Numbered from the stretch's first letter, positions 17,562 through 26,765 are shown. The stretch: 64,000 nt of DNA from Streptomyces showdoensis (GCF_039535475.1 NZ_BAAAXG010000026.1:1612001-1676000); one strand, 5' to 3'. Translations and numbers: made by a program. The notes: generated by a model not told the origin, from the letters alone.

Positions 17562-18734
17562 CTAGGGCTGCGGGACCAGCTCCGCCAGGAAGTCGTGGCG
17601 GATCCGATCGGTGGGGATGCCGGCGCCCTTCAGGGCGTCCACCCCGCTGCGGACCATGCCGACCGGCCCCGAGAGATAGGCGTCGTACTCGGCCCACGGC
17701 CCGTACTGGCGCACGGCGTCCGGGAGCCTGCCCTGGTCCTCGGTGACGGGGCGGACGGCCAGCCAGGGGAAGGTCTTCTGGAGCCGCAGCATCGTGTCGA
17801 TGTCGTAGAGGTCGTGGCCGCTGCGGGCGCCGTAGAAGACCTCGACGCGCCGCCGGTCCCCGTGCTCGGCCACGTCCTCGACCAGCGCCTTGATGGGGGC
17901 GATGCCCGTCCCGCCGCCGAGGCAGAGCAGCCCGTTGTCGGTGGAGTGGTCGACGGTCATCGAGCCCGCGGGCGGCCCGAGGCGCAGGACGTCGCCCGGA
18001 CGGGCGCGGTGGACCAGGGCGTTGGAGACCCAGCCGGCCGGCACCGCCTTGACGTGCAGGGTGAGCAGGCCGTCCGGGCGGGGGGCCGAGGCGAAGGAGT
18101 AGTGCCGCCATATCCGCGGCCACCACGGCGTCTCCAGACTCGTGTACTGCCCGGCGAGGAACGGGTACGGCTGGTCGGGCCGCAGGGTGATCACGGCGAT
18201 GTCCGGGGTCCGCAGGTCGTGCGAGACCACCTCGGCCTGCCACCAGGCCGGCGCGTGCTGCTCGTCCTCCGCGGCCGCGTCGATCATGATCTGCGAGATC
18301 GTCGTGTACGTGCGGACCCAGGCCCCCTCGGTCTCCTCGTCCCAGGTGTCGGCGTACCGGACCAGGGCGCCGATCAGGGCCTCGCCGACCGCCGGGTAGT
18401 GGGCGGGCTGGGTGCCGTACTTGCGGTGCCCGCGGCCGAGGTTGCGGAGGTACTCGGTGAGGACGGGCACGTCGTCCATGTGCTCGGCCGCCGTGAGCAA
18501 CGCCTTGAGCAGCCGGTCGCGCTGGGTGTCCATCGCGGCCGGGAACATCGCCCGCAGATCGGGATGGTGGGTGAAGAGCAGCGCGTAGAAGTACGAGGTC
18601 ACCCGGTCGGCGACCGGGGCGATCTCGACCATCGTGCGGCGCACCAGCACCGCGTCCGGCGAGGGCGCCTCGCTCTCCTCCGGGGGTATTCGAGGCGGTG
18701 ACGCGTCCGTGGCCGTAGCCAGAGCATCCGTCAT
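17562..18734 (-). CDS. Flavohaemoglobin-like globin-FNR protein
   Basis: 390 residues. The globin domain (about 25-165) contains the Tyr-B10 region VTSYFYALLFTHHPDLR and the proximal-His helix GRGHRKYGTQPAHYPAVGEAL. A ferredoxin-reductase-like half follows, with RHYSFASAPRP for FAD (RxYS) and CLGGGTGIAPIKAL for NAD(P)H. Such proteins act as NO dioxygenases or redox enzymes in the cytoplasm. It lacks the full linker conservation of classical HmpA, so the exact substrate is open. ATG at 18734. No clear NsrR site was found in the 115-base upstream gap, which holds only a CGGAA-T-TTCCG palindrome. Confidence 0.88.
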   Translation of the reverse strand: MTDALATATDASPPRIPPEESEAPSPDAVLVRRTMVEIAPVADRVTSYFYALLFTHHPDLRAMFPAAMDTQRDRLLKALLTAAEHMDDVPVLTEYLRNLGRGHRKYGTQPAHYPAVGEALIGALVRYADTWDEETEGAWVRTYTTISQIMIDAAAEDEQHAPAWWQAEVVSHDLRTPDIAVITLRPDQPYPFLAGQYTSLETPWWPRIWRHYSFASAPRPDGLLTLHVKAVPAGWVSNALVHRARPGDVLRLGPPAGSMTVDHSTDNGLLCLGGGTGIAPIKALVEDVAEHGDRRRVEVFYGARSGHDLYDIDTMLRLQKTFPWLAVRPVTEDQGRLPDAVRQYGPWAEYDAYLSGPVGMVRSGVDALKGAGIPTDRIRHDFLAELVPQP

Positions 18735-18849
18735 GTCTCGCCTCCCCGCAGCCGACCGCCGTGGTCGCCTTCCGTGTTCGCAGGATGACAGTCCGGCGCG
18801 AAGCTCGGGCAGAAAGCGGAATTTCCGGCCTCTCATGCCCCCTCGGCGA

Positions 18850-19503
18850 CTAGGCTGCGTTCTTTCGGACCAGTGCGTGGGCCTCGCGCAGATCCCCTCC
18901 GGTGTAGCGGTGCCGGGCCAGATCAGCGAGGTGGTGGTCCGCGTTCACGGCCACCGTCTCGGGCACCACCGCGAAGAGCTCCGCGTCGGACATCGAGTCC
19001 CCGTAGGCCACGCAGGCATCCAGTCGGACTCCGAAGCGCTCGCAGAGCTCCTTGGCGATCCGCACCTTGGCCGAGGCGTCGAGGATCCCGGGGCGATGGA
19101 TCGGCTCCGTGAACGGCACGGCGGGCCAGGCGGAGCCGTGGGCCGCGTCCGCGCCCCAGTCCAGCAGCCGTTCGACGAAGAAGTCGGGCGACAGCGAGAT
19201 CACGGCGCAGTGGCCGCCCTCGGCCCGGATCCCCGCCCAGACCTCCCGGATGCCGGCCAGCCAGGGCGCCCCTTCGAAGGCCGCCGTCACCTGTCCCGGG
19301 GTGAGTTCCGACCAGAGCGCCCGGGCCCGCACCGCGAACTCGTCGGGGGTGAGGCCGTGCAGCAGGAAACCCTGCTCCAGCTCCGCGATCTCCTTGCCCA
19401 GTCCGAGCTGCCGCGAGATCTCCACCGCGGCGGCCGATCCCCGGATGAGGGTGCCGTCGAGGTCGAAGAGGTGGAGCCTGCCGCTGCCGTGGAAGGTCGT
19501 CAT
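18850..19503 (-). CDS. HAD-superfamily phosphatase (SerB-like)
   Basis: 217 residues. Motif I is LFDLDGTLIRG (nucleophile Asp14 and Asp16), motif II is VISLSPDFF, and the metal-binding motif is YGDSMSDAELF. A four-helix cap of the phosphoserine-phosphatase type lies between motifs I and II. The substrate is probably a small phosphorylated metabolite and cannot be assigned. Divergent from the 19572 gene across 68 bases. Confidence 0.88.
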   Translation of the reverse strand: MTTFHGSGRLHLFDLDGTLIRGSAAAVEISRQLGLGKEIAELEQGFLLHGLTPDEFAVRARALWSELTPGQVTAAFEGAPWLAGIREVWAGIRAEGGHCAVISLSPDFFVERLLDWGADAAHGSAWPAVPFTEPIHRPGILDASAKVRIAKELCERFGVRLDACVAYGDSMSDAELFAVVPETVAVNADHHLADLARHRYTGGDLREAHALVRKNAA

Positions 19504-19571
19504 GTACGCCGAGGCTAGTACGGGCGCTTACTCCCCCGGCCGGACGCGGAAGCAGGTGTCCGAACGGCACC

Positions 19572-20108
19572 GTGTTTCACGTGAAACATCTCCGGCGGCC
19601 CGCACGGCGGGCACTTCTCGTCGTCCATGTCTCCGTCTCCGTGGCCTGGCTCGGCCTCAGCCTGGGTCTGCTCACCCTCGGCATCACCGCCTACACGACC
19701 CAGGACCCCACCCTGACCGAAGCGGCCTACCGCGTCATGAAGGTGTTCGCGGACTGGCTCCTGGCCCCGGTCGCGCTGCCGACCCTGGGCAGCGGCCTGG
19801 TGCTCTCGCTGGGAACGCCCTGGGGACTGGCCAGGCACCGCTGGGTCTGGATCAAGTTCTGGATCACCCTGGCCACGGCCGCCGCGACGGTCTTCGCACT
19901 CCGCCCGGAGATCACCCACGCGGCGGCGTCCGGCGTCCCCGACTCCAGCCTGGTCGCTGCCCCCGTGGTCTCCACCAGCGCCTATCTCTTCATGACCGCG
20001 ATCTCGGTGCTCAAGCCCTGGGGACTCACCCGGCGCGGACGCCGGCTGCGGGAGGCGGCCCGCTCCGGTAAAGCGGTGGACGCGCCCGCGCCGCTTCGGA
20101 GAGCCTGA
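19572..20108 (+). CDS. Four-helix membrane protein whose first codons are a parS site
   Basis: 178 residues with four predicted transmembrane segments, ending in a basic tail; family not recognised. The in-frame GTG at 19572 gives an N-terminus MFHVKHLRR, which is simply the parS sequence translated. The next GTG (19581) is also inside parS. No good ribosome-binding site precedes either, so the exact start is uncertain. It ends 5 bases before the next gene, forming a small operon with the GNAT protein. Confidence 0.7.
   Translation: MFHVKHLRRPARRALLVVHVSVSVAWLGLSLGLLTLGITAYTTQDPTLTEAAYRVMKVFADWLLAPVALPTLGSGLVLSLGTPWGLARHRWVWIKFWITLATAAATVFALRPEITHAAASGVPDSSLVAAPVVSTSAYLFMTAISVLKPWGLTRRGRRLREAARSGKAVDAPAPLRRA
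19574..19587. other. parS site 1 (start-codon overlapping)
   Basis: Perfect GTTTCACGTGAAAC, the ParB-binding centromere sequence of Streptomyces, extended to 16 bp by flanking T/A. It overlaps the presumed start of the membrane-protein gene at 19572, so ParB binding could interfere with its transcription or initiation region. Confidence 0.95.
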
Positions 20109-20113
20109 ACCCC

Positions 20114-20977
20114 ATGCCCTCTTCACACGCCCCGCTCGACCAGCTCCCCATCCGGCGTCTCACCACGGAGGACGTCCTCGCCTGTGCCGACCTCTCCGAG
20201 GACCGGGGATGGCAGCGGGAGGAGTACAAGTGGGGGCTGCTGCTCGCCGCGGGCGTGGGGTACGGCATCGACGACCCTTCCGGCAAGGGACTGGTGACCG
20301 CCTGCGTGGTCACCTCGTACGGACCGGGGCTGGCCGCCATCGGCATGGTCCTGGTCTCCGCGCGGTACGCCCGCCAGGGCATCGGGCGCCGGCTGATGCG
20401 GCACGTCCTCGCCGAGGCGGGGGACACCCCGCTCACCCTCTACGCGACGTCGAACGGCCGACCGCTCTACGAGGAGCTGGGCTTCACCGACATCGGTCGG
20501 GCGGAGATGCTCCGGGGGCACTTCACCCTCACCGAGCCGGCCCCCGCCCTTCCTGTCCGCCCCGCGACCGCGGAGGACCTCCCGGCTGTCCTGCGCCTCG
20601 ACCAGGAGATCTTCGGCGTCGACCGCACCGCGATGATCGCCCGCCTGCCGGCCTTCGCCGACCAGCTGCGCGTCGCGGAGCAGGACGGCGAGATCACCGG
20701 CTTCGCCGCGATCTGGCCCAACATGGACACCCATGTCATCGGCCCGCTGATCGCCCGCGACACCGCCACGGCACAGGCCCTGGTCGCCTCGCTGGCCGCC
20801 GCCTCGGACCGCCCGCTGCGCACGGACGTCGACGACCGGCACGGCGCGCTGACGACCTGGCTGAAGGCGAACGGTCTGGAGCAGATCGCCACCACGACGG
20901 TCATGGTCCGTTCCCTCCCCGAGCTCCCGGGCGACTGGCGCCGCCGCTTCGCCCCGCTCACCGTCGCGGCGGGATAG
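20114..20977 (+). CDS. Tandem GNAT-fold N-acetyltransferase
   Basis: 287 residues. The N-terminal GNAT domain shows the acetyl-CoA loop VSARYARQGIGRRLM (residues about 82-96) and YEELGF. A second, degenerate GNAT-like half follows from about residue 145 (LPVRPATAEDLPAVLRLD) without a clear Q/RxxGxG/A loop. Fused double-GNAT proteins are common in actinomycetes; the acceptor is unknown. Start ATG at 20114, 5 bases after the membrane-protein stop. Confidence 0.85.
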   Translation: MPSSHAPLDQLPIRRLTTEDVLACADLSEDRGWQREEYKWGLLLAAGVGYGIDDPSGKGLVTACVVTSYGPGLAAIGMVLVSARYARQGIGRRLMRHVLAEAGDTPLTLYATSNGRPLYEELGFTDIGRAEMLRGHFTLTEPAPALPVRPATAEDLPAVLRLDQEIFGVDRTAMIARLPAFADQLRVAEQDGEITGFAAIWPNMDTHVIGPLIARDTATAQALVASLAAASDRPLRTDVDDRHGALTTWLKANGLEQIATTTVMVRSLPELPGDWRRRFAPLTVAAG

Positions 20978-21081
20978 CCGGACCGGTCACCCCCGGACAA
21001 TTACTTGCACACGCGGATTTTTGCGCTCCATCGTCTACCCTGGTACGTAGCCGCTCCGGACGAGGAGACCGAGGAGAGACC

Positions 21082-21540
21082 ATGACCGCGACGGACCCCG
21101 CACTGACGGCCCTCTCCCAGGGCTGGTGCGCCCTCTCCCTGCTGCACGGCAGGATCGAGTCGCACATCGAGCGGGCGCTGGAGTCCCGGCACGGTCTGAG
21201 CGTGCGCGAGTACTCGCTCCTCGACGTGCTCAGCCGCCAGCACGACGGACCCGGCGGACACCTCCAGATGAAGCAGGTCGCCGACGCCGTCGTGCTCAGC
21301 CAGAGCGCCACCACCCGGCTCGTCACCCGGCTGGAGGACCGCGGGCTGCTCACCCGGTACCTGTGCGCCACCGACCGGCGCGGCATCTACACCGATGTCA
21401 CCGAGGCCGGCCAGAAGCTCCTCGCCGAAGCCCGCCCCACCAACGACGGGGCCCTGCGCGAGGCCCTGGACGCGGCGGCCGAGAACCCGGAGCTGGCCCC
21501 GCTGGTCCGGGTCGTCGAAGGGCTCGGCGTTCCCGTCTGA
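21082..21540 (+). CDS. MarR-family transcriptional regulator
   Basis: 152 residues, winged-helix DNA-binding core HLQMKQVADAVVLSQSATTR followed by the wing LEDRGLLTRYLCATDRRG, flanked by dimerisation helices. A ribosome-binding site GAGGAGAG precedes the ATG at 21082. A -10-like TACCCT/TACGT stretch lies around 21037-21047. The target is probably itself and the GNAT gene 29 bases downstream. Confidence 0.9.
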   Translation: MTATDPALTALSQGWCALSLLHGRIESHIERALESRHGLSVREYSLLDVLSRQHDGPGGHLQMKQVADAVVLSQSATTRLVTRLEDRGLLTRYLCATDRRGIYTDVTEAGQKLLAEARPTNDGALREALDAAAENPELAPLVRVVEGLGVPV

Positions 21541-21569
21541 CCCGCCGGGCGGGACGTAGCCTGCCCTTC

Positions 21570-22022
21570 ATGAGCGATCTTGAGATACGGCCCGCCCGCC
21601 AGGACGACCTCCCCGCCATCATCGCGATGCTGGCCGACGACCCCCTGGGCTCCCAGCGCGAGTCCCCCGAGGACCTCACGCCGTACACCGCAGCCTTCCT
21701 CCGGCTCGACCGGGACCCGAACCAGCATCTGGTCGTCGCCGAGCGCGAGGGCCGGGTCGTCGGCACGCTGCAGCTGACGGTCATTCCCGGGCTCTCCCGG
21801 AAGGGCACCACCCGGTCGATCATCGAAGGGGTCCGCATCCACGCCGACGAGCGCGGCAGCGGCCTCGGCACCCGGCTCATCGAGTGGGCCGTCGAGGAGT
21901 CCCGCGCCGAGGGCTGCCGACTGGTGCAGCTGACCTCCGACGTCACCCGCACCGACGCCCACCGCTTCTACGAGCGACTCGGCTTCGAGGCCTCCCATCT
22001 CGGCTTCAAGCTGAGCCTCTGA
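21570..22022 (+). CDS. GNAT-family N-acetyltransferase
   Basis: 150 residues, one complete GNAT fold. Beta-4 is GTLQLTVIPGL, the acetyl-CoA pyrophosphate loop is HADERGSGLGTRLIEWAV (residues about 91-108), and the C-terminal motif is HRFYERLGFEASHLGFK. ATG at 21570. It probably belongs to the marR transcriptional unit. The acceptor is unknown. It runs convergently into the serine hydrolase gene, with an extended parS palindrome between them. Confidence 0.88.
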   Translation: MSDLEIRPARQDDLPAIIAMLADDPLGSQRESPEDLTPYTAAFLRLDRDPNQHLVVAEREGRVVGTLQLTVIPGLSRKGTTRSIIEGVRIHADERGSGLGTRLIEWAVEESRAEGCRLVQLTSDVTRTDAHRFYERLGFEASHLGFKLSL

Positions 22023-22066
22023 GGGCACGTCGGGCCCACGACGGAGACCCGGGCCGAGGAAGGAGA

Positions 22067-22094
22067 GCGCGCTGTTTCACGTGAAACAGCGCGC
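22067..22094. other. parS site 2 embedded in a 28-bp perfect palindrome
   Basis: The core GTTTCACGTGAAAC is at 22074-22087. Outward it is extended on both sides by GCGCGCT and its complement, giving a perfect 28-bp palindrome in the 78-base gap between convergent genes. As RNA it could form a strong hairpin for either strand, so it may double as a terminator. Confidence 0.95.
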
Positions 22095-22100
22095 ATCCGC

Positions 22101-23480
22101 TCACAGGCCGCGCCAGCCCGCCTCGTCCACGCCACCCGGGACGGCGTCCCCCGGCTCGTACGGCTCACGGGTGAAGACGAAGGACCCGAGGTCGAGATGG
22201 CTCACCGAACCGTCCGCCCGGCGCACCACCCGGAGCGTCTCCCCCGCGTAGTAGCCGTCGAGGCCCACCCAGCCGCCCTCCGGCAGGGCCCGGAAGCTCG
22301 CCCGGCGCCCCACGCCGCGCAGCGGCTCCAGGGTCACCCCGCGCGCGGGACCGACCCTCAGCCCGTAGGCGTAGGTGCCCCAGTACCAGGGGCCGGTGAG
22401 CGCCAGGAGCTCGTGGTCGACCTCGGCCGCGGGAAGGGGGCGCCAGGGCTCCGGGATGCGCGGCTCGGCCTCGGCCACGATCCGGAGGAGATCGGCGGCC
22501 ACAAGGGCCGTCAGGGGCCCCGAGGTGGCGTTCGCGAGCGCCACCGTCGCCAGCCCGTCGTCGACGCTCACCCAGAGACAGGCCACGAAGCCCGGCAGCG
22601 ATCCCGTGTGCCCGATGAGCGTCCGGCCGTCCTTGCGCAGCAGTTGGAGGCCGAGGCCGTAGCCCGACTCCCCGTCACCGGCGGCCGAGGGAGCGGCGGG
22701 CACCCTCATCTCCTCGACGGAGGCCCGGGAGAGCACCCGGTCGTCGCCCTCCGCGAGGAACGCGGCGAACCGGCAGAGGTCGCCGACGGTCGACCAGAGC
22801 TGGCCGGCCGGGGCCATGATCCCGAGGTCCTGCGCGGGTTCGGGCAGCATCACATCGGCCCACGGGTGCACGGCGAAGCCGCCCGCGTGCGGGGCGACCG
22901 GCTGGACCGTGGTGCGGCGCAGCCCCAGCGGCTCCAGGATCTCGATCCGCAGCGCCTCCGCCCAGGACCGTCCGCGCAGCGCCTCGACCAGGGAACCCAG
23001 CAGGGTGTAGCCGGGGTTGGAGTAGTGGTGCAGCCGCCCGGCGGGGTGGGGCTGCGGCCGCTCCCCCAGGACGTCGGTCAGCAGGGGCCGCACCGTCCCC
23101 GGCGTCCGCTCCCACCACGGCGACGGGGTCTCGGCCGCCAGCCCGGCGCTGTGGCCGAGCAGCTGAGCGATCGTCACCTCGCCGACACCGGTGTCCTTCA
23201 GGTGCTTCTCCAGCGGGTCCTCCAGGCTGAGCAGCCCCTCGTCCCGCAGCCGCATCACCAGAACCGCCGTGAACACCTTGGTGATCGAGCCGATCCGGTA
23301 CTGCGTCTCGGCCTCCGGGGCGTGCCCGTCGACGCAGCTTCGCGACCCGAACCAGACGGTCTCGCCGTCCCGGACCACTCCGGCGGCGAAGGACGGCGAG
23401 CGGCCCTCGGCCTGTGCGACGGCGACCCGGTGCAGCAGGGCGCGTTCGGTGCTGGGAAGCAGGGCTTCGAAGGAGGTCAT
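22101..23480 (-). CDS. Serine hydrolase of the class C beta-lactamase/PBP-like family
   Basis: 459 residues. The catalytic series is S65-I-T-K68 (GSITKVF), Y153-S-N155 and IGHTGSLPG as the third (HTG) motif, in the right order. The C-terminal 120 residues form the extra domain seen in actinobacterial members. No signal peptide is visible, so it is probably a cytoplasmic or membrane-associated esterase/peptidase rather than a resistance enzyme. Its start lies 35 bases downstream of the dnaB stop on the same strand, so read-through from dnaB is possible. Confidence 0.9.
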   Translation of the reverse strand: MTSFEALLPSTERALLHRVAVAQAEGRSPSFAAGVVRDGETVWFGSRSCVDGHAPEAETQYRIGSITKVFTAVLVMRLRDEGLLSLEDPLEKHLKDTGVGEVTIAQLLGHSAGLAAETPSPWWERTPGTVRPLLTDVLGERPQPHPAGRLHHYSNPGYTLLGSLVEALRGRSWAEALRIEILEPLGLRRTTVQPVAPHAGGFAVHPWADVMLPEPAQDLGIMAPAGQLWSTVGDLCRFAAFLAEGDDRVLSRASVEEMRVPAAPSAAGDGESGYGLGLQLLRKDGRTLIGHTGSLPGFVACLWVSVDDGLATVALANATSGPLTALVAADLLRIVAEAEPRIPEPWRPLPAAEVDHELLALTGPWYWGTYAYGLRVGPARGVTLEPLRGVGRRASFRALPEGGWVGLDGYYAGETLRVVRRADGSVSHLDLGSFVFTREPYEPGDAVPGGVDEAGWRGL

Positions 23481-23515
23481 ACGGTGATCATGCCGCGCGG
23501 CCCCGGAGATCTCGA

Positions 23516-24997
23516 TCAGGTTTGTGCCATGTCCACGAAGCGCGAGTAGTGGCCCTGGAAGGCCACGGTGATGGTCGCGGTCGGACCGTTACGGTGCTTG
23601 CCCACGATGATGTCGGCCTCGCCGGCGCGCGGGGACTCCTTCTCGTAGGCGTCCTCGCGGTGCAGCAGGATGACCATGTCCGCGTCCTGCTCGATGGAGC
23701 CCGACTCACGCAGGTCGGAGACCATCGGCTTCTTGTCCGTGCGCTGTTCGGGGCCACGGTTCAGCTGGGAGAGCGCGATCACCGGGAGCTCCAGCTCCTT
23801 GGCCAGCAGCTTCAGGTTTCGCGACATGTCCGAGACCTCCTGCTGACGGCTCTCGGACCGCTTCGAGCCGCCGGCCTGCATCAGCTGGAGGTAGTCGATG
23901 ATGACCAGCTTGATCCCGCTGCGCTGCTTGAGGCGGCGGCACTTGGCCCGGATCTCCATCATCGACAGGTTCGGCGAGTCGTCGATGAAGAGCGGGGCCT
24001 GCGAGACGTCCGGCATCCGGCGGGCCAGCCGGGTCCAGTCCTCGTCGGTCATGGTGCCGGAGCGCATGTGGTGCAGCGCGACCCGGGCCTCCGCCGAGAG
24101 CAGACGCATCGCGATCTCGTTGCGCCCCATTTCGAGGGAGAAGATGACGCTGGGCAGGTTGTGCTTGATCGAGGCCGCCCGGGCGAAGTCCAGGGCGAGC
24201 GTGGACTTACCCATGGCGGGACGGGCCGCGATGATGATCATCTGGCCGGGGTGCAGTCCGTTGGTGAGCGCGTCCAGGTCGGTGAAGCCCGTGGGCACAC
24301 CGGTCATCTCGCCGCTGCGGGAGCCGATCGCCTCGATCTCGTCGAGCGCGCCCTCCATGATGTCGCCGAGCGGCAGGTAGTCCTCGGTGGTCCGCTGCTC
24401 GGTGACCTGGTAGATCTCGGCCTGGGCGCGGTTGACGATGTCGTCGACGTCGCCGTCGGCCGCGTATCCCATCTGCGTGATCTTGGTGCCGGCCTCGACG
24501 AGGCGCCGCAGCACGGCCCGCTCGTGGACGATCTCCGCGTAGTAGGAGGCGTTGGCGGCGGTGGGCACCGACTGCACGAGGGTGTGCAGGTAGGAGACGC
24601 CGCCGGCGCGGGTGATCTCGCCGCGCTTGGTGAGCTCGGCGCCCACCGTGATGGGGTCGGCGGGCTCGCCCTTCGCGTACAGGTCGAGGATCGCCGCGTA
24701 GACCGTCTCGTGGGCCGGCTTGTAGAAGTCGTGGCCCTTGAGGATCTCGACGACGTCGGCGATGGCGTCCTTGGACAGCAGCATGCCGCCGAGGACGGAC
24801 TGCTCGGCGTCCAGGTCCTGCGGGGGGACCCGCTCGAAACCGGAGAGTCCGGAGTCCCAGGAGTCCTCGCTGCCTCGCTCGTGCTGGTCCTCACGACCGC
24901 GCCCCCGGCCCCGGCCTTCGCCGCGGGTACGGGTGGGCAGCCGGTCACCTGGTCCGCTGTCGGCCCAGGGATCGTCCATGGGCTCGGGACTGCTCAC
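23516..24997 (-). CDS. dnaB: Replicative DNA helicase DnaB
   Basis: 493 residues. An N-terminal primase/loader-interacting domain (QSVLGGMLLSKDAIADV) is followed by a RecA-type motor with Walker A ARPAMGKSTLALDFA, Walker B LVIIDYLQLM and the DnaB motif SQLNRGPEQR. No intein is present. A TTG at 25000 immediately precedes the chosen GTG (24997); GGAGGAGG lies 7 bases before the GTG. The hexamer unwinds DNA ahead of the fork at oriC about 35 kb away. Its upstream region contains DnaA boxes. Confidence 0.98.
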   Translation of the reverse strand: MSSPEPMDDPWADSGPGDRLPTRTRGEGRGRGRGREDQHERGSEDSWDSGLSGFERVPPQDLDAEQSVLGGMLLSKDAIADVVEILKGHDFYKPAHETVYAAILDLYAKGEPADPITVGAELTKRGEITRAGGVSYLHTLVQSVPTAANASYYAEIVHERAVLRRLVEAGTKITQMGYAADGDVDDIVNRAQAEIYQVTEQRTTEDYLPLGDIMEGALDEIEAIGSRSGEMTGVPTGFTDLDALTNGLHPGQMIIIAARPAMGKSTLALDFARAASIKHNLPSVIFSLEMGRNEIAMRLLSAEARVALHHMRSGTMTDEDWTRLARRMPDVSQAPLFIDDSPNLSMMEIRAKCRRLKQRSGIKLVIIDYLQLMQAGGSKRSESRQQEVSDMSRNLKLLAKELELPVIALSQLNRGPEQRTDKKPMVSDLRESGSIEQDADMVILLHREDAYEKESPRAGEADIIVGKHRNGPTATITVAFQGHYSRFVDMAQT

Positions 24998-25421
24998 CAA
25001 GCCACCTCCTCCCGTCCGCTCCGCGGACCTCGCCGTGCCACTCTTTCTTACGCCACGGCTCCGACAAACGAGAGGCTTTGACTCCGCTTCTGGCGCGTCG
25101 TGCGCCGGACCACGGTAGGCCCGCGGGCACCGTCAGCCAATCTGGTTATCCACAGGGCCTGTGGGTGAAGGCCCGGATGCTGTGGAGAACTCCCCGGAAC
25201 CTGTGCACGGACCGGGGGACAGCCATGTGGACAAACTCATACCACCCACGATCGAACCACTCTGACCTGCGGTTTTTCCATCCACCGGCTGTGGGGGAGA
25301 AAAACTTCGCCGTCCGGACCAAGATCAGAACAAACGGCGCACACCCGAAGGTCCACTCCCTCCTCAAGTAAGGGTTGCAAGGTCATTGCATCTCTTACCT
25401 GTGGAAGATTAGATTGACCCC
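24998..25421. promoter_or_regulatory. dnaB/MATE divergent region with a DnaA-box cluster
   Basis: 424 bases without a gene. DnaA-box matches are TTATCCACA at 25146-25154 (plus), TGTGGAGAA at 25181-25189 (minus, TTCTCCACA) and the perfect TGTGGACAA at 25226-25234 (minus, TTGTCCACA). Looser copies lie at 25160 and near 25290. Such density outside oriC suggests DnaA binding that regulates dnaB or titrates DnaA. Confidence 0.65.
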
Positions 25422-26759
25422 ATGCATCAGGCCCCCGCGCCCCCCAAGGCCGTTCGACGGCAACACGACCGCGAGATCGTCTCGCTCGCCGTCCCGGCCT
25501 TCGGCGCACTCGTCGCCGAGCCCCTGTTCCTGCTCGCCGACAGCGCCATCGTCGGCCACCTCGGCACGCCCCAGCTCGCCGGCCTCGCCATCGCCTCGGC
25601 CCTGCTCTCCACGGCCGTCAGCGTCTTCGTCTTCCTCGCCTACGCCACCACGGCGGCCGTCGCCCGCCGCGTCGGCGCGGGCGACCTCCCGTCCGCCATC
25701 CGGCAGGGCATCGACGGCATCTGGCTCGCGCTGCTCCTGGGCGCCGGCGTCGTCGCGCTCACGCTGCCCACCGCCCCGTGGCTCGTGGACGTCTTCGGCG
25801 CCTCCGACACCGCCACCCCCTACGCGATCACCTATCTGAGGATCTCCATCCTCGGCATCCCGGCCATGCTCGTCGTCCTGGCCGCCACCGGCGTCCTGCG
25901 CGGCCTCCAGGACACCAGGACCCCGCTCTACGTCGCCATCGCCGGCTTCGCCGCCAACGGCGTCCTCAACGTCGGGCTGGTCTACGGAGCTGGGCTCGGC
26001 ATCGCCGGATCCGCCTGGGGCACGGTCATCGCCCAGTTCGGCATGGCCGCCGCCTATCTGGTCGTGGTCGTCCGCGGGGCGCGGCGCCACGGAGCCTCCC
26101 TGCGCCCCGACGCCGCCGGCATCCGGGCCAGCGCCCAGGCCGGTGTCCCGCTCCTGGTCCGCACGCTCTCGTTGCGCGCGGTCCTGATGATCGCCACGGC
26201 GGTGGCCGCCCGGCTCGGTGACGCCGATGTCGCGGCGCACCAGATCATCCTGTCCCTGTGGAGCCTGATGGCCTTCGCCCTCGATGCCATCGCCATCGCC
26301 GGCCAGGCCATCATCGGCCGCTACCTCGGCGCCGAGGATCCCCAGGGCGCCCGGCAGGTCTGCCGCCGGATGGTGCAGTGGGGCGTGGTCTCCGGGATCG
26401 TGCTCGGGCTCCTGCTCATCCTCGGCCGCCCGCTCTTCATCCCGCTCTTCACGAGTGACCCCGCGGTCCAGGACACCCTGCTCCCCGCCCTCCTGGTGGT
26501 GGCGCTCTCCCAGCCCGTCTCCGGGGTGGTCTTCGTCCTCGACGGCGTCCTCATGGGTGCGGGTGACGGCCCCTACCTGGCCTGGGCCATGCTCCTGACC
26601 CTGGCCGTCTTCGCCCCCGTCGCCCTGCTGGTCCCCGCCCTCGGGGGCGGCCTGACCGCGCTCTGGGGTGCGATGACGCTGATGATGACGGTCCGCCTGG
26701 CGACCCTCTGGCTCCGCGCCCGCTCCGGCCGCTGGATCGTCACCGGGGCCACCCGCTGA
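25422..26759 (+). CDS. MATE-family efflux transporter (DinF-like)
   Basis: 445 residues, twelve predicted transmembrane helices in two homologous halves. MATE marks are LAVPAFGALVAEPLFLLADSA at the N-terminus, the loop VARRVGAG, and the second-half QAIIGRYLGAED. It exports cationic or polyketide-like compounds by Na+ or H+ antiport; the substrate is unknown. ATG at 25422 with a weak ribosome-binding site. Convergent with the rplI operon. Confidence 0.92.
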   Translation: MHQAPAPPKAVRRQHDREIVSLAVPAFGALVAEPLFLLADSAIVGHLGTPQLAGLAIASALLSTAVSVFVFLAYATTAAVARRVGAGDLPSAIRQGIDGIWLALLLGAGVVALTLPTAPWLVDVFGASDTATPYAITYLRISILGIPAMLVVLAATGVLRGLQDTRTPLYVAIAGFAANGVLNVGLVYGAGLGIAGSAWGTVIAQFGMAAAYLVVVVRGARRHGASLRPDAAGIRASAQAGVPLLVRTLSLRAVLMIATAVAARLGDADVAAHQIILSLWSLMAFALDAIAIAGQAIIGRYLGAEDPQGARQVCRRMVQWGVVSGIVLGLLLILGRPLFIPLFTSDPAVQDTLLPALLVVALSQPVSGVVFVLDGVLMGAGDGPYLAWAMLLTLAVFAPVALLVPALGGGLTALWGAMTLMMTVRLATLWLRARSGRWIVTGATR

Positions 26760-26765
26760 CCCGAT

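Noticed and set aside
22101..23480. Beta-lactamase resistance gene
   Set aside because: The fold and motifs are present, but there is no signal peptide and the class C family contains many esterases and peptidases; resistance cannot be claimed.
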